Assembly (NCBI GenBank): GCA_944383455.1
Contig: CALWPP010000002.1
Location: forward strand, 1 to 64,000
DNA from: an uncultured Peptostreptococcaceae bacterium
GTDB taxonomy: Bacteria > Bacillota > Clostridia > Peptostreptococcales > Peptostreptococcaceae
Direction of reading: 5' to 3'
DNA: 64,000 bases
The notes under the pieces were generated by a model. That model worked only from the letters and a program-made list of their open reading frames with translations. It had not been told where the DNA came from and searched no databases. Positions 27,596 to 36,813 of the stretch are shown one piece after another. Within the stretch, counting starts at the first letter, position 1, and the number at the start of each line of letters is the position of its first letter. Position numbers and translations under genes: made by a program.

Positions 27596-29740
27596 ATGAA
27601 AATTAAAAACACAAAAATATCAACCAAAATTTCGTCCGTATTGGGCGCAATACTTACATTATCATTTATTATTATAATTTCAATATCTATTTTTAATGTA
27701 GGTAGAGAACTTAATAATTCTATAAGTGCTAATTTTAAGCATATTGCTAGTAAAAATGCTACCTATGTACAACAAATAATAAATAATCTAGAATACATTA
27801 TGAGGTCTGATTTAACTGTTTATTTAGAAGAACAAATATCTTATAAACAAACTTCAATAACTCAACAAGAAAAAAATAGTCAAAGACCAAGTAAAGTACA
27901 AAATATCTTATTAGATGATATAGAATTTTCAATGGAAGATTATGCTTTAAATACAGTATCTTCAGCACTTAAAAATAACGATTTTATAAATTCTGTATCA
28001 TTAACTTTTGAGCCATATCTATTTGATGATGCATCTAAAGATTACGGTTTTGTAGTTAGTAAAGATGGAAGCTATAAAAGCATGGGGTCTTATGATACAT
28101 ATAGTAATAATGAGTATTATAAATCTAGCAAAAATACTTTAAAACCATACTATACTAGTCCGTATGATAAAGACGGTATAACTGTTATTACTGCTTGTTA
28201 TCCTCTTATATATAATAATACTTTTTTTGGAAGTATAAATGTTGACATAGATATAATGAATGGTTTTTCTAATATGGAACTTGATGTAGAAAATTATCCA
28301 ACTATGTATTCTCAATTAATAAATACTTCTGGATTAGTTTTATATAACCAAATAGATAATGGACTTATTAACTCAAATATTACAGATTCTGTTGATAAAA
28401 ATGATATTAATAAAATTCTTGATAAAACCAATACTAATGAATCATTTGTAGTTGAAATTAAGGCTAAAGAGAACAATAATTCTTCATATAGTAGTTATTA
28501 TAGTTATTTTTATCCAATAGAAGTTGGAGATACTCTTTGGTGGTCTGAAACTTCTTTACAAAAAAATGATTTAAATAAAGAAGTTTTTAAAATAGCTCTT
28601 GTAATGCTATTACTTGCTTTTATTTCAATAGTTTTATTAATAACTATAATTTCATATATTATAAAGAAAATGTTAAAGCCTCTTGAAAATATACAAGATG
28701 CTGCAAAAAATATATCTAATGGTAACTTAGATATTGAATTAGAGATAGTATCAAATGATGAAATAGGAAATATATCAAGTCATTTCTTAGATATGTCTAA
28801 TAATCTAAAAATGATAATAGATGATACTAATAAATTACTTCTTGAAATGTCAAAAGGTAATTTTGATGTTGACTCTAAGTGCGAGGATATATATATAGGC
28901 GAATTTATGAAAGTTATTAATTCCATAAATTCAATAAAATTAGACTTAAGTTCTACACTAAATGAAATAAATGAGTCTTCTAATAGAGTTTATTATAATT
29001 CGAATCAATTATCGGAAGCATCTCAAGAACTAGCCCAAGGTTCAACAGAACAAACAAAGTCTATAGAGGATTTATCAAGTACTATAGACTCTATTACAGA
29101 ACAAATAGAGATAAATGCTAATAATGCTCAATCAGCTAATAACTTAGTTGAAAAAACTAGTCAGTCTATAATAGATAGTAATGATAAAATGAAAGAAATG
29201 ATTAGTGCTATGCAAGATATATCTAATAAATCAGATGAAATTATTAAAATAATAAAGACAATTGATGATATAGCATTTCAAACTAATATACTAGCGCTTA
29301 ATGCTGCAGTAGAGGCTGCTCGTGCTGGAAGTGCTGGTAAAGGATTTGCAGTTGTTGCTGATGAGGTTAGAAATCTAGCCCAAAAATCATCAGAAGCAGC
29401 AAAAGACATAACTTCTTTAATTCAAGGTACTGTTGTTGCTGTTCAAAACGGTTCAGATATTGCAAATGAAACTGCAGATTATTTAAATAGTATAGTTGAT
29501 GATGCAACTAATACAAAAAATATGATGATACAAATTGCAAATGCAAGTAAAGAGCAATCTGAAAATGCTCAAAGTATAAGAAATAGTATTCGTGAAATTT
29601 CTTTAGTTGTTCAAAATAACTCTGCAAGTGCAGAAGAAAGTTCAGCAAGTAGTGAAGAATTAAATTCTCAATCTCAAGTACTTAGAGAACTTGTTAGCAA
29701 ATTTAAATTATACAAAGATAATCAAGAAGTTGATGCTTAA
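27596..29740 (+). CDS. Methyl-accepting chemotaxis protein (dCache)
   Basis: 714 residues. Membrane segment (about 15-37), extracellular double-Cache sensor (about 40-335), second membrane segment (about 343-366), HAMP (about 368-420), and a signalling domain with the conserved hairpin tip [20 protein letters not shown] split as usual around the E/A-rich hinge. Ligands of dCache sensors are often amino acids; here unknown. No che genes nearby, so it joins an array encoded elsewhere. Palindromic element copy 2 lies upstream. Confidence 0.92.
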   Translation: MKIKNTKISTKISSVLGAILTLSFIIIISISIFNVGRELNNSISANFKHIASKNATYVQQIINNLEYIMRSDLTVYLEEQISYKQTSITQQEKNSQRPSKVQNILLDDIEFSMEDYALNTVSSALKNNDFINSVSLTFEPYLFDDASKDYGFVVSKDGSYKSMGSYDTYSNNEYYKSSKNTLKPYYTSPYDKDGITVITACYPLIYNNTFFGSINVDIDIMNGFSNMELDVENYPTMYSQLINTSGLVLYNQIDNGLINSNITDSVDKNDINKILDKTNTNESFVVEIKAKENNNSSYSSYYSYFYPIEVGDTLWWSETSLQKNDLNKEVFKIALVMLLLAFISIVLLITIISYIIKKMLKPLENIQDAAKNISNGNLDIELEIVSNDEIGNISSHFLDMSNNLKMIIDDTNKLLLEMSKGNFDVDSKCEDIYIGEFMKVINSINSIKLDLSSTLNEINESSNRVYYNSNQLSEASQELAQGSTEQTKSIEDLSSTIDSITEQIEINANNAQSANNLVEKTSQSIIDSNDKMKEMISAMQDISNKSDEIIKIIKTIDDIAFQTNILALNAAVEAARAGSAGKGFAVVADEVRNLAQKSSEAAKDITSLIQGTVVAVQNGSDIANETADYLNSIVDDATNTKNMMIQIANASKEQSENAQSIRNSIREISLVVQNNSASAEESSASSEELNSQSQVLRELVSKFKLYKDNQEVDA

Positions 29741-29769
29741 AAAATAGTGGCTAATGCCACTATTTTTTT
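29740..29769. terminator. Bidirectional terminator
   Basis: AAAAATAGTGGC / TAAT / GCCACTATTTTTTT between the chemoreceptor gene and the convergent asparaginase gene. Confidence 0.82.
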
Positions 29770-30718
29770 ATAATTTATTTAGCTTAAAAACACTTTTCAT
29801 CTCACCAATTATCTCATTTCTTGAGTTTATTTGTTTTGGTGTATGATAACTAGATAAACTTTCTAACTCATCTTTAGTTATTAAATTTAACTGCTTTAAA
29901 ACTTCCATAACTACACAATCAAGTGCCATTTTACTACCATCTTCTATTTTTACACAAACACCTAATTTATTTTTCTTGTCTCCTAAAAGATATACTCCTT
30001 GAGAACCAAATTTACCAAATATTCTATCTCCACAAACTTTCATTAAGTCAGTACAGAAAGTATTTTCTCCTCCAACCATTTCTGGGTATTTCATCATCGA
30101 AGAAGTTATTTTATCTACATAATACTTATATTCTTTTCCTAATTTCTCGCTATCAGCAATTTTAGAAAATCCATAAGCAAGTCTTTCAATTGGAAGCGCA
30201 TGTACAGGAGCACCACAACCATCTTTACCTATTATTATTTTTTCTTTATCATAATCACAAATATTTGCTATATCATCAAGTATTCTTTGTTGTAAATTGT
30301 GATTTATATCAAGATAACTTTCTAAATCTTCATTTAACGATTTTATAGATGCTAACATTCCCGAATGCTTACCTGAACAAGTATTATTAATTGAAGAATC
30401 AACATCTACTCCACACTTTAATTTTTCAAATCCTACGTCTGATTTTTTCAAAATACTTTTTGTACACTCTATATGATAATCTTTTGAGTTATGAGATGAA
30501 CAAATTAAAGATAATTCTTTTTCACTTATATTAAACTTTTCATAAGCTTTACTTTTTAAGCACTGAATAGCCTGTATTGGCTTTATTGACGATCTGGCAT
30601 AAATTATTTTATGTGGATTATTATGATAATAAATAAGATTTCCTTTAGAGTTAACCACAGCAATATGTGCCTTATGAGTACATTCAACCAAACTTCCTCT
30701 AGTTACTTCAACAGACAT
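29768..30718 (-). CDS. Asparaginase (Rhizobium AnsA / Asparaginase_II family)
   Basis: 316 residues, cytosolic. Matches the family unrelated to E. coli asparaginase: RSSIKPIQA near residue 43, SSHN, NNTCSGKHSGMLA and the GKDGCGAPVHALP segment carry the conserved serine, lysine and cysteine residues. Hydrolyses L-asparagine to aspartate and ammonia; the aspartate could feed AspD encoded at the start of the window. Monocistronic. Confidence 0.88.
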   Translation of the reverse strand: MSVEVTRGSLVECTHKAHIAVVNSKGNLIYYHNNPHKIIYARSSIKPIQAIQCLKSKAYEKFNISEKELSLICSSHNSKDYHIECTKSILKKSDVGFEKLKCGVDVDSSINNTCSGKHSGMLASIKSLNEDLESYLDINHNLQQRILDDIANICDYDKEKIIIGKDGCGAPVHALPIERLAYGFSKIADSEKLGKEYKYYVDKITSSMMKYPEMVGGENTFCTDLMKVCGDRIFGKFGSQGVYLLGDKKNKLGVCVKIEDGSKMALDCVVMEVLKQLNLITKDELESLSSYHTPKQINSRNEIIGEMKSVFKLNKL

Positions 30719-30851
30719 ATAATCTCCCCTTTATTTTTTAGTCAATATAAATTATAACCTATATATTATACAATTAATCAAATAAAATTTGTATATATTT
30801 ATCATTATATGTTAATATTTAATAAAATTACAAGAAAGGATGTTGATATAA

Positions 30852-31793
30852 ATGGAAAAATTTAAATATGCTTTCGATAATAAAAGATATCATACTTGGA
30901 ATTATTATTTAAGAAATACTTTTGGAGAAAAAGTATTTAAAGTATCTATAAATGCAGGATTTACTTGTCCAAATATAGATGGTCGTGTTGCTTATGGAGG
31001 GTGTACTTATTGTAGTAAAGAAGGTTCTGGTGATTTTGCAGGAAATCCAAAAGATAGTCTAATAAAACAATTTTCTGATATAAAACTTATGATGCATAAA
31101 AAATGGCCAAGCGCAAAATATATTGGTTATTTTCAAGCATTTACAAATACTTATGCACCCGTTGATGTTTTAAGAGAAAAGTATGAAACAATATTGTCTC
31201 TTGATGATGTTGTTGGTTTATCTATTTCAACAAGACCGGATTGTTTGCCTGATGATGTATTAGATTATTTAGAAGAGCTAAACAAAAAAACTAATCTTTG
31301 GGTTGAACTTGGCCTTCAGACAATTCATGATAAAACAGCAAAGTTAATAAATAGAGGTCATAACTATGAAACTTTTCTTGATGGACTTAATAAACTCAGA
31401 AAAAGAAATATAAAAGTAGTTGTTCATATAATAAACGGTCTTCCTGGAGAAAATTATGAAATGATGATGGAAACTGCAAAAGAAGTTTCTAAAATGGATA
31501 TTGATGGTGTAAAAATACATCTTTTACATATAATTAAAGATACCCCTATGGAAAATATGCTAAAAAAAGGCATGTTAAAACTAATGGAAGAGGATGAGTA
31601 TATTAATTTAGTATGTGACCAACTTGAAATTCTACCTTCTAAATTTATTATTCATAGACTTACTGGAGATGGAAAAAGAGATGAACTTGTTGCTCCTATG
31701 TGGAGTCTAAAAAAATGGGAAGTATTAAATAAAATAGATGATGAGTTAAAATCTAGAAATTCATATCAAGGAATTAAATATAAAAATATATAA
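30852..31793 (+). CDS. TIGR01212-family radical SAM protein
   Basis: 313 residues. The [4Fe-4S]/SAM cysteines are in TCPNIDGRVAYGGCTYC, the long-spaced CxnCxxC characteristic of the YtqA/TIGR01212 group; GGLP-like NGLPGEN and STRPDC elements follow. Elp3-like fold; product unknown, thought to act on RNA or in a modification pathway. GAAAGGATGTTGATATA precedes the ATG. Monocistronic, convergent with the selenoprotein candidate. Confidence 0.85.
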   Translation: MEKFKYAFDNKRYHTWNYYLRNTFGEKVFKVSINAGFTCPNIDGRVAYGGCTYCSKEGSGDFAGNPKDSLIKQFSDIKLMMHKKWPSAKYIGYFQAFTNTYAPVDVLREKYETILSLDDVVGLSISTRPDCLPDDVLDYLEELNKKTNLWVELGLQTIHDKTAKLINRGHNYETFLDGLNKLRKRNIKVVVHIINGLPGENYEMMMETAKEVSKMDIDGVKIHLLHIIKDTPMENMLKKGMLKLMEEDEYINLVCDQLEILPSKFIIHRLTGDGKRDELVAPMWSLKKWEVLNKIDDELKSRNSYQGIKYKNI

Positions 31794-31823
31794 TTTTGAT
31801 TATCATAATAATTCTTTGTTAAA

Positions 31824-31906
31824 TAATTAGATTAAATATTTTACTTACAAACTATAATTAAAATTATTTTATACTATTTTTTATAATTTGAAGTAAAATC
31901 TAATTA
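31824..31906. repeat. Interrupted inverted repeat in a convergent gap
   Basis: TAATTAGATT (31824-31833), five extra bases, TTTTACTT (31839-31846), pairs with AAGTAAAATCTAATTA (31891-31906). Not clearly the same family as the 105-bp palindromes. Confidence 0.5.
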
Positions 31907-31943
31907 TGTCTAAAACTAAAAATCATATATTAACTAAAATTAT

Positions 31944-31973
31944 AAAAAGAAGAGAAATTTCTCTTCTTTTTAT
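31944..31973. terminator. Terminator of the selenoprotein-candidate gene
   Basis: Perfect palindrome with arms AAAAAGAAGAG and CTCTTCTTTTT, overlapping the stop at 31970. Confidence 0.8.
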
Positions 31974-32323
31974 AATAATTTATTTTTATATTCTTCTTCT
32001 TTAAATCCTAATATAACATTTTTTCCATCAAATAAAAGTGGTCTTTTTATTAGCATTCCATCACTTACTAATATTTCTAAAAGTTTATCTTCGCTTTCTA
32101 TTTTTACAATATCTTTAAGACCCAATTCTCTATATTTTACACCACTAGTGTTAAAAAATTTTTTAAGCTCTAAATTACTAATATTATAAATATTTTTTAT
32201 TTCTTCTTTTTTTGGTGGAGTTTTTACCATATCAATTTCTTCAAATTCTAAATTGTTTTCTTTAAGCCAAACCTTGGCCTTTCTTACAGTACTTCATTTT
32301 GAATATCCATATAATTTTATCAT
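31970..32323 (-). CDS. ArsC/Spx-family redox protein, probable selenoprotein (in-frame TGA)
   Basis: Reading from the ATG at 32323 (AGGAGG at 32330-32335, 6-nt spacing) gives 117 residues of an ArsC/Spx-like protein interrupted only by TGA at codon 10 (32294-32296). The sequence is MIKLYGYSK-TGA-STVRKAKVWL; in this family that position is the active-site cysteine (K-C-STVRKA). Downstream, the frame stays open with all family landmarks: FFNTSGVKYRELGL, the DGMLIKRP arginine, and GFKEEEY. Right after the TGA is a bSECIS-like hairpin (32264-32281). Read as Sec at residue 10 it would be a thioltransferase/reductase with one redox residue (the CxxC partner is V13). The alternative is a point-mutated pseudogene. 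Third in line behind two flavin/Fe-S genes on the same strand. Confidence 0.75.
32264..32281 (-). promoter_or_regulatory. bSECIS-like hairpin
   Basis: Minus-strand AAGGCCAA-GGT-TTGGCTT: a seven-pair stem with one bulged G and a three-base loop starting with G. The loop G is 20 nt past the TGA, within the 16-37 nt window and G-first rule known for bacterial SelB-binding elements. Confidence 0.6.
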
Positions 32324-32383
32324 TTGTAACCTCCTATTTTTATTAATCATACCCTATATTTATATTTTTAAAAAGCATTTAGT

Positions 32384-33664
32384 TTACAAAATTTTTTTAT
32401 TAAATATATCATAAAGACCTGATTTTTTAACTCGCTTTATTATCTCATCTTTGTCAGTAGTATAGAAATTTAGCTCTTTCATTCTCTCAAAATAAATACT
32501 TCCTGCGAAAGTAAACTTTTTCATATCACCATCTTCTTTTTCAAATTCTCCTAAAGAATAATTTAGAAAATCTCCTATTAATATATTTGTAGGTAAAGTA
32601 AGTAGATGCATATTTGCACAGTATCTACTAGCATTATATCCTGCTAAAGTACCTGTACAAATAGCTTCTGTATGTCCTACATAAAATCCTGATTTTTCAC
32701 CACCAACGAATAAATTGTTAATCCCTTTTGCTCTCATATACTCATCTCTCTTTGCAACTGATGCATATCTTATAGAGTTACCCTTACCTCCTGAGTAAGG
32801 GTCTACTATAATTGCATTTTCAAACCCTGGTATATTTCGTAACTTTTCTAGGTTATAAAAAGGAGCCATAAGTTTTGCGTGTCCTGAATCTATTAATACT
32901 AAATTATTAGAAAATTCTTTTAATGCATACTGTTGGCAAACCTTAATATCTAACTTTTCGTCATTAATTAAATTTTTTGGTAGTGGAACGACTGCACAAC
33001 CTTTTTCTTTTAATTCGTTTTGAATATCTTCACTTAAACTTTCTTTTAAAAGTTTCATAGAACCACTAAAAGCCCCATATTCTCCTGTGTTTCTTCTACC
33101 TACCATATCAATAAGACCACATTTACTCGTTATACTAACTCTTCCACCAAAAGAAGGACATCTTAGTACACACATTGAACAACCATTTCCATAAGTCTCA
33201 CAAACTCCCATAGGTCCTGTAGTTCCAGTTGTTTCAATAAATGCATCTCCTTTTATTACTTCTCCATCTTCAAGAATTACAGATTCAATATTTTCTCCTT
33301 TTAAATTTACATCAACTACTCTTTTCATAAACTTAACTTCTATTCCCATGTCTTTTATCTTCTGTCTTACCTTATTTTCAACTTTAGTTACATCATAAAT
33401 TGTAGCATGTTTGTGACCTGGAAAATCTATATCTTTATGAGTATAATTATTATCAATAATATCAAAAAGTTCACTTGCTCCAAGTGCAATCATTTCTTCA
33501 CTAGCAGTATATCTTCCGTTATTTCTCATTATTCCGCCCACATTACCAAGACCTAATAAAATGTCAGTTCTTTCTAGAATTAATACATCACAACCTGCTT
33601 TTTTGCTACAAATCGCAGCTGCACAACCTGACCATCCACCACCTATTACAACTACCTTTTTCAA
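32384..33664 (-). CDS. FAD-dependent oxidoreductase
   Basis: 426 residues from a TTG at 33664 behind AGGGGGG. N-terminal Rossmann GGGWSGCAAA (8-17) with the ILERTD acidic end for FAD; C-terminal GGEKSGFYVGHTEAI closes the flavin site. A cysteine group in the middle (CETYGNGCSMCVLRC) could ligate a metal or Fe-S cluster. Resembles GidA/TrmFO-like and thioredoxin-reductase-fold families but is not one of them. It starts 11 nt after the stop of the PyrK-like gene, so the two form an electron-transfer pair; substrate unknown. Confidence 0.75.
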   Translation of the reverse strand: MKKVVVIGGGWSGCAAAICSKKAGCDVLILERTDILLGLGNVGGIMRNNGRYTASEEMIALGASELFDIIDNNYTHKDIDFPGHKHATIYDVTKVENKVRQKIKDMGIEVKFMKRVVDVNLKGENIESVILEDGEVIKGDAFIETTGTTGPMGVCETYGNGCSMCVLRCPSFGGRVSITSKCGLIDMVGRRNTGEYGAFSGSMKLLKESLSEDIQNELKEKGCAVVPLPKNLINDEKLDIKVCQQYALKEFSNNLVLIDSGHAKLMAPFYNLEKLRNIPGFENAIIVDPYSGGKGNSIRYASVAKRDEYMRAKGINNLFVGGEKSGFYVGHTEAICTGTLAGYNASRYCANMHLLTLPTNILIGDFLNYSLGEFEKEDGDMKKFTFAGSIYFERMKELNFYTTDKDEIIKRVKKSGLYDIFNKKIL

Positions 33665-33675
33665 AAAAATCCCCC

Positions 33676-34626
33676 CTAAAATTTAGCCTTTAAAAAAACT
33701 CTACTATCAATTTGAGATTTACAAGTTTTGTAAACTTCTCCATTTATATCAATAGAACAAGAACCACAAATTCCCTCACCACAACAAATTAGATTATTAT
33801 TTGCAATAGATAACTTTATATTTTTATTAGTAGAATCAATGGCATCCATTAATATTTTACTTACTATCATACTACTTGCACTATATACAAACGTAACATT
33901 ATTTTCTTTTATATGACCTTTTAATGTACTTAAATCTTTCTCAAAATCAAAATAATAAATATTAACTCCAAAATTTCTAATTTTATCTATTACTTCTTTT
34001 ATGACTATTCCCTTATAATTTACAAAAACATCTACTCTATTGTTTGACTCAACTAATTTTTTTATAACTTTAACTGAATTAACTTGTGATAGTCCACTAA
34101 GCATTACTACACAGTTTTCATTTTTTGTTGTATTTATCTCTTTTAATCCAAAAATACCATTAAAATAAGGTGCTTTAACAATAACTTTATTAGTAGTAGT
34201 TATATTTTTAGTCTTAACACCTAAAACTTTTATTACTACTTCTAAAATATCATCATTAATATCCATAACAGAAATTGGTGTATTAAATATATCACTATTT
34301 TTTTCTTTGCTTTTTAACATAATATAAGCACCTGGTTTAATTAAATCTTTAGTTATATTTTTAGGTATTTTTATTTTTAGTAAAAAAGTTTCATCGTATA
34401 TTTCTTTAATTGAAACTATATCGCATATATATTCTTTCCTTTGATTTATTTTTTCATGTTTATTATGATTTATATCACTTAAAATACATACTCCTTGCCA
34501 CACACAATCACAATAATTATTAGAGTTTAACATATTACATCTTATACAATCATTTGAATATGCAAGATGACATGGACAATATTTACCCCCTGAATCTACA
34601 CAATTTTGTACTCTCAAATTATCCAC
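33676..34626 (-). CDS. PyrK-like FAD/[2Fe-2S] electron-transfer protein with Cys-rich N-terminus
   Basis: 316 residues. Residues 9-47 contain eight cysteines (9, 17, 19, 27, 30, 39, 41, 47), an added Fe-S or zinc module. Then a ferredoxin-reductase-like FAD/NAD domain (about 65-270) and a C-terminal CCGEGICGSC...C motif for one [2Fe-2S] cluster, as in PyrK/sulfide dehydrogenase subunit B. Passes electrons between NAD(P)H and a partner, presumably the adjacent FAD protein. GTG at 34626 has a crowded AAGGGAA site; TTG three codons later is an alternative start. Confidence 0.78.
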   Translation of the reverse strand: MDNLRVQNCVDSGGKYCPCHLAYSNDCIRCNMLNSNNYCDCVWQGVCILSDINHNKHEKINQRKEYICDIVSIKEIYDETFLLKIKIPKNITKDLIKPGAYIMLKSKEKNSDIFNTPISVMDINDDILEVVIKVLGVKTKNITTTNKVIVKAPYFNGIFGLKEINTTKNENCVVMLSGLSQVNSVKVIKKLVESNNRVDVFVNYKGIVIKEVIDKIRNFGVNIYYFDFEKDLSTLKGHIKENNVTFVYSASSMIVSKILMDAIDSTNKNIKLSIANNNLICCGEGICGSCSIDINGEVYKTCKSQIDSRVFLKAKF

Positions 34627-34706
34627 TTCCCTTAAATGATATTTTAAATATACAATAATTTATTAATATTAATATAAATTTGTTACAATCTAAATAAACA
34701 CAAAAA

Positions 34707-34733
34707 AATTAGCGATAAGTTTATCGCTAATTT
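34707..34733 (-). terminator. Terminator of the ytxH operon
   Basis: AAATTAGCGATAA / GT / TTATCGCTAATTT; T-run TTTTTTTGTG on the minus strand. Confidence 0.8.
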
Positions 34734-35064
34734 ATTTCATAAATACATTTTTAACTATTGATACAACATCTTTTACAGTGTCTGCATTAGATTTTATACT
34801 TTCTTTTGTCACTACTATTTCTGCTGCTAAATCAGTTGCAACTTCTGTTACATCTTTAGCATTATCAGTTGCTTTTTCTATATTTTTAACTATACTTGGT
34901 AAATTATCTAAAGACTCATTTATAGCTTTTGTATTGTATATAAGTATATTATTTGCATTAGTTAAAAGTTTATTTACATTTACAAGAGTATATATTAAAA
35001 ATCCTAAAAATGCTATAACACAAAGTAATAAAATTGAGTATATAACTTGTAAATCAATATACAT
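34732..35064 (-). CDS. DUF948-type small membrane protein
   Basis: 110 residues: one N-terminal membrane segment (about 6-30) and a helical cytoplasmic or periplasmic tail rich in Asn/Ala/Val with heptads. DUF948 proteins typically pair with YtxH proteins, as here; overlap with the upstream ytxH stop is TAATG, so translation is coupled. Role in cell-surface or stress physiology is unproven. Confidence 0.7.
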   Translation of the reverse strand: MYIDLQVIYSILLLCVIAFLGFLIYTLVNVNKLLTNANNILIYNTKAINESLDNLPSIVKNIEKATDNAKDVTEVATDLAAEIVVTKESIKSNADTVKDVVSIVKNVFMK

Positions 35065-35441
35065 TAGTTAGTTTCCTCAACTTCCTCTATAACAGCTATT
35101 ACTTCATCAACTACTTCTTCTTTTTTATTTTTCTTATTTTCTAGATACTCTTTTACTTTTTGCTTAGACTCTTGAAATTTTAATTTATTTTCTTCTAATT
35201 TAATACTAGCAGTTTCCTTAACTTCGTTTGCTCTTTGGCTTAACTTTTCAGTAACTTCGCTTGTAACTCCTTTTATAGACTCTCTAGTTTCTTTTCCTGA
35301 TTTTGGAGCCATTAAAACACCTACTGCAACACCTGTAGCTGCAGCTGCAAGTCCTACTGCTAAAGCAGTTTGAGTTTTTTCTTTTTTTAGCGCTCTTTCT
35401 TTTTCTCTTCTTTTTTCTTCTATTTTTTCTACTAGTCTCAT
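35064..35441 (-). CDS. YtxH domain-containing protein
   Basis: 125 residues. Charged start, glycine/alanine-rich hydrophobic segment (about 26-48) ending with the LMAPKSGKETR motif that defines YtxH (GLLFAPxSGxExR), then a long charged helix. General-stress membrane protein family of unknown mechanism. AAGGAGG precedes the ATG. Confidence 0.85.
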   Translation of the reverse strand: MRLVEKIEEKRREKERALKKEKTQTALAVGLAAAATGVAVGVLMAPKSGKETRESIKGVTSEVTEKLSQRANEVKETASIKLEENKLKFQESKQKVKEYLENKKNKKEEVVDEVIAVIEEVEETN

Positions 35442-35565
35442 TATGTCCTCCTTAAATTTACCTTATGTATATATTTTGCATTTTAAAATATATCATACAT
35501 TAAATTTTATTTTTAAAAATTATATCATACTAAAAAATTACTTTCTATACCTTTTTGAAATATTT

Positions 35566-36090
35566 TTATATCTTTTCATAATTTGACATGGATGGTAATT
35601 CTTTTAATGATTCAATACCTAAAATCCTCAAAAACTCATCTGTTGTTTTATAAATTATAGGTTTTCCAATTTTATTAAGCCTTCCTGCTTCTTTTATAAT
35701 ATTATTTTCAAGAAGTGTTTGGATAGTCTTATCACACTTAACACCTCTTATATTTTCTATTTCAATTTTTGTTATTGGTTGTTTGTAAGCTATTATTACT
35801 AATGTTTCAAGAGTTGCTTGACTCAAAGTCTTTTTTCTTTTTGGCTCTAGTAAATTTTTTATATAAGAAGAATATTCTTTATTTGTACACATTTGATATT
35901 TATTTTCTAGCTTTATTATTTGAATTCCTCTTTTATTTTGTCTATATTCATTAATTAATGAGTTTATTACACACTCAATTTCTTCAGATGAATAGTTATT
36001 ATTTAAAGCTAGATTTAGTTCTTTTAAAGAAATAGGCTCTGCATATGCAAATAATAATGACTCTACAATATTTTTTAATTCTTCTTTCAT
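35566..36090 (-). CDS. scpB: Segregation and condensation protein B
   Basis: 174 residues, two winged-helix domains, with the LSQATLETLVIIAYKQPITKIEIENIRGV segment (about residues 92-120) that defines ScpB. Subunit of the SMC-ScpAB condensin that organises and segregates the chromosome. It starts 1 nt after the scpA stop. Confidence 0.93.
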   Translation of the reverse strand: MKEELKNIVESLLFAYAEPISLKELNLALNNNYSSEEIECVINSLINEYRQNKRGIQIIKLENKYQMCTNKEYSSYIKNLLEPKRKKTLSQATLETLVIIAYKQPITKIEIENIRGVKCDKTIQTLLENNIIKEAGRLNKIGKPIIYKTTDEFLRILGIESLKELPSMSNYEKI

Positions 36091-36091
36091 C

Positions 36092-36805
36092 CTAATTCTC
36101 CAAATTTGTTATGATTAGTATTTCTCCTAAAAACTTTTCCTGAGTTATTTTTACTTCTTTTATCCTTATAAGTTCTAAAAGTGATAAAAAAGTTGCTATA
36201 ACTTCATTTTTAGAGTTATCTTTAATTAATTCTGAAAAGCTAAATGTTTTAGTTTTTTTTATAAAATCTCTTATGTAATTTATTTTTTCTTCTATAGAAA
36301 TTACTTTTTCTTTAGTTATCTTATCTAATTTTTCATCTTTTAAAATTTCTTCTTTTTCTATTTTAAAAATAAATGGTAGTAGTTTTTCTATTTCGTTTAA
36401 TGATATTTTACTTAAATCTAATTTTTCTTCTTCAACTATCTCTTCTTTAGTTCTGTAAAAAACTTCACCTGTGTAGTTTATATTTTCTCTTAAGTATTCT
36501 GATGCTAATTTATACTTTTTATACTCTTCAAGCTTTTTAACTAACTCAAGTCTTGGGTCTTCTTCACTAACTCTGTCTTTAAATAAGAGATATCTCGACT
36601 TTATTTCTAAAAGCTTAGTTGCCATACTTAAAAACTCACTAGTTATTTCTAAATCCATTTTTTCAATTAAACTCAAATAGTCTATATATTGCTTTGTAAT
36701 ATCATTTATTGATATATCCTTTATATCTATTTTCTTTTTTGATATTAAGTCATATAAAAGGTCAAGTGGTCCTTCATAAAGCTTAAGATGTACATTATAC
36801 TTCAT
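36092..36805 (-). CDS. scpA: Segregation and condensation protein A
   Basis: 237 residues. The N-terminal YEGPLDLLYDLI (11-22) kleisin motif binds the SMC neck; the C-terminal winged helix (about 175-237) binds the SMC head. Bridges SMC dimers with ScpB. Part of the run M50 protease - scpA - scpB with 1-9 nt spacing. Confidence 0.95.
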   Translation of the reverse strand: MKYNVHLKLYEGPLDLLYDLISKKKIDIKDISINDITKQYIDYLSLIEKMDLEITSEFLSMATKLLEIKSRYLLFKDRVSEEDPRLELVKKLEEYKKYKLASEYLRENINYTGEVFYRTKEEIVEEEKLDLSKISLNEIEKLLPFIFKIEKEEILKDEKLDKITKEKVISIEEKINYIRDFIKKTKTFSFSELIKDNSKNEVIATFLSLLELIRIKEVKITQEKFLGEILIITNLEN

Positions 36806-36813
36806 AAAATACC

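Noticed and set aside
31970..32230. Truncated 86-residue ArsC-like gene as annotated from the first ATG
   Set aside because: No ribosome site precedes 32230, while a strong one precedes 32323 and the frame is open through the TGA with family sequence.
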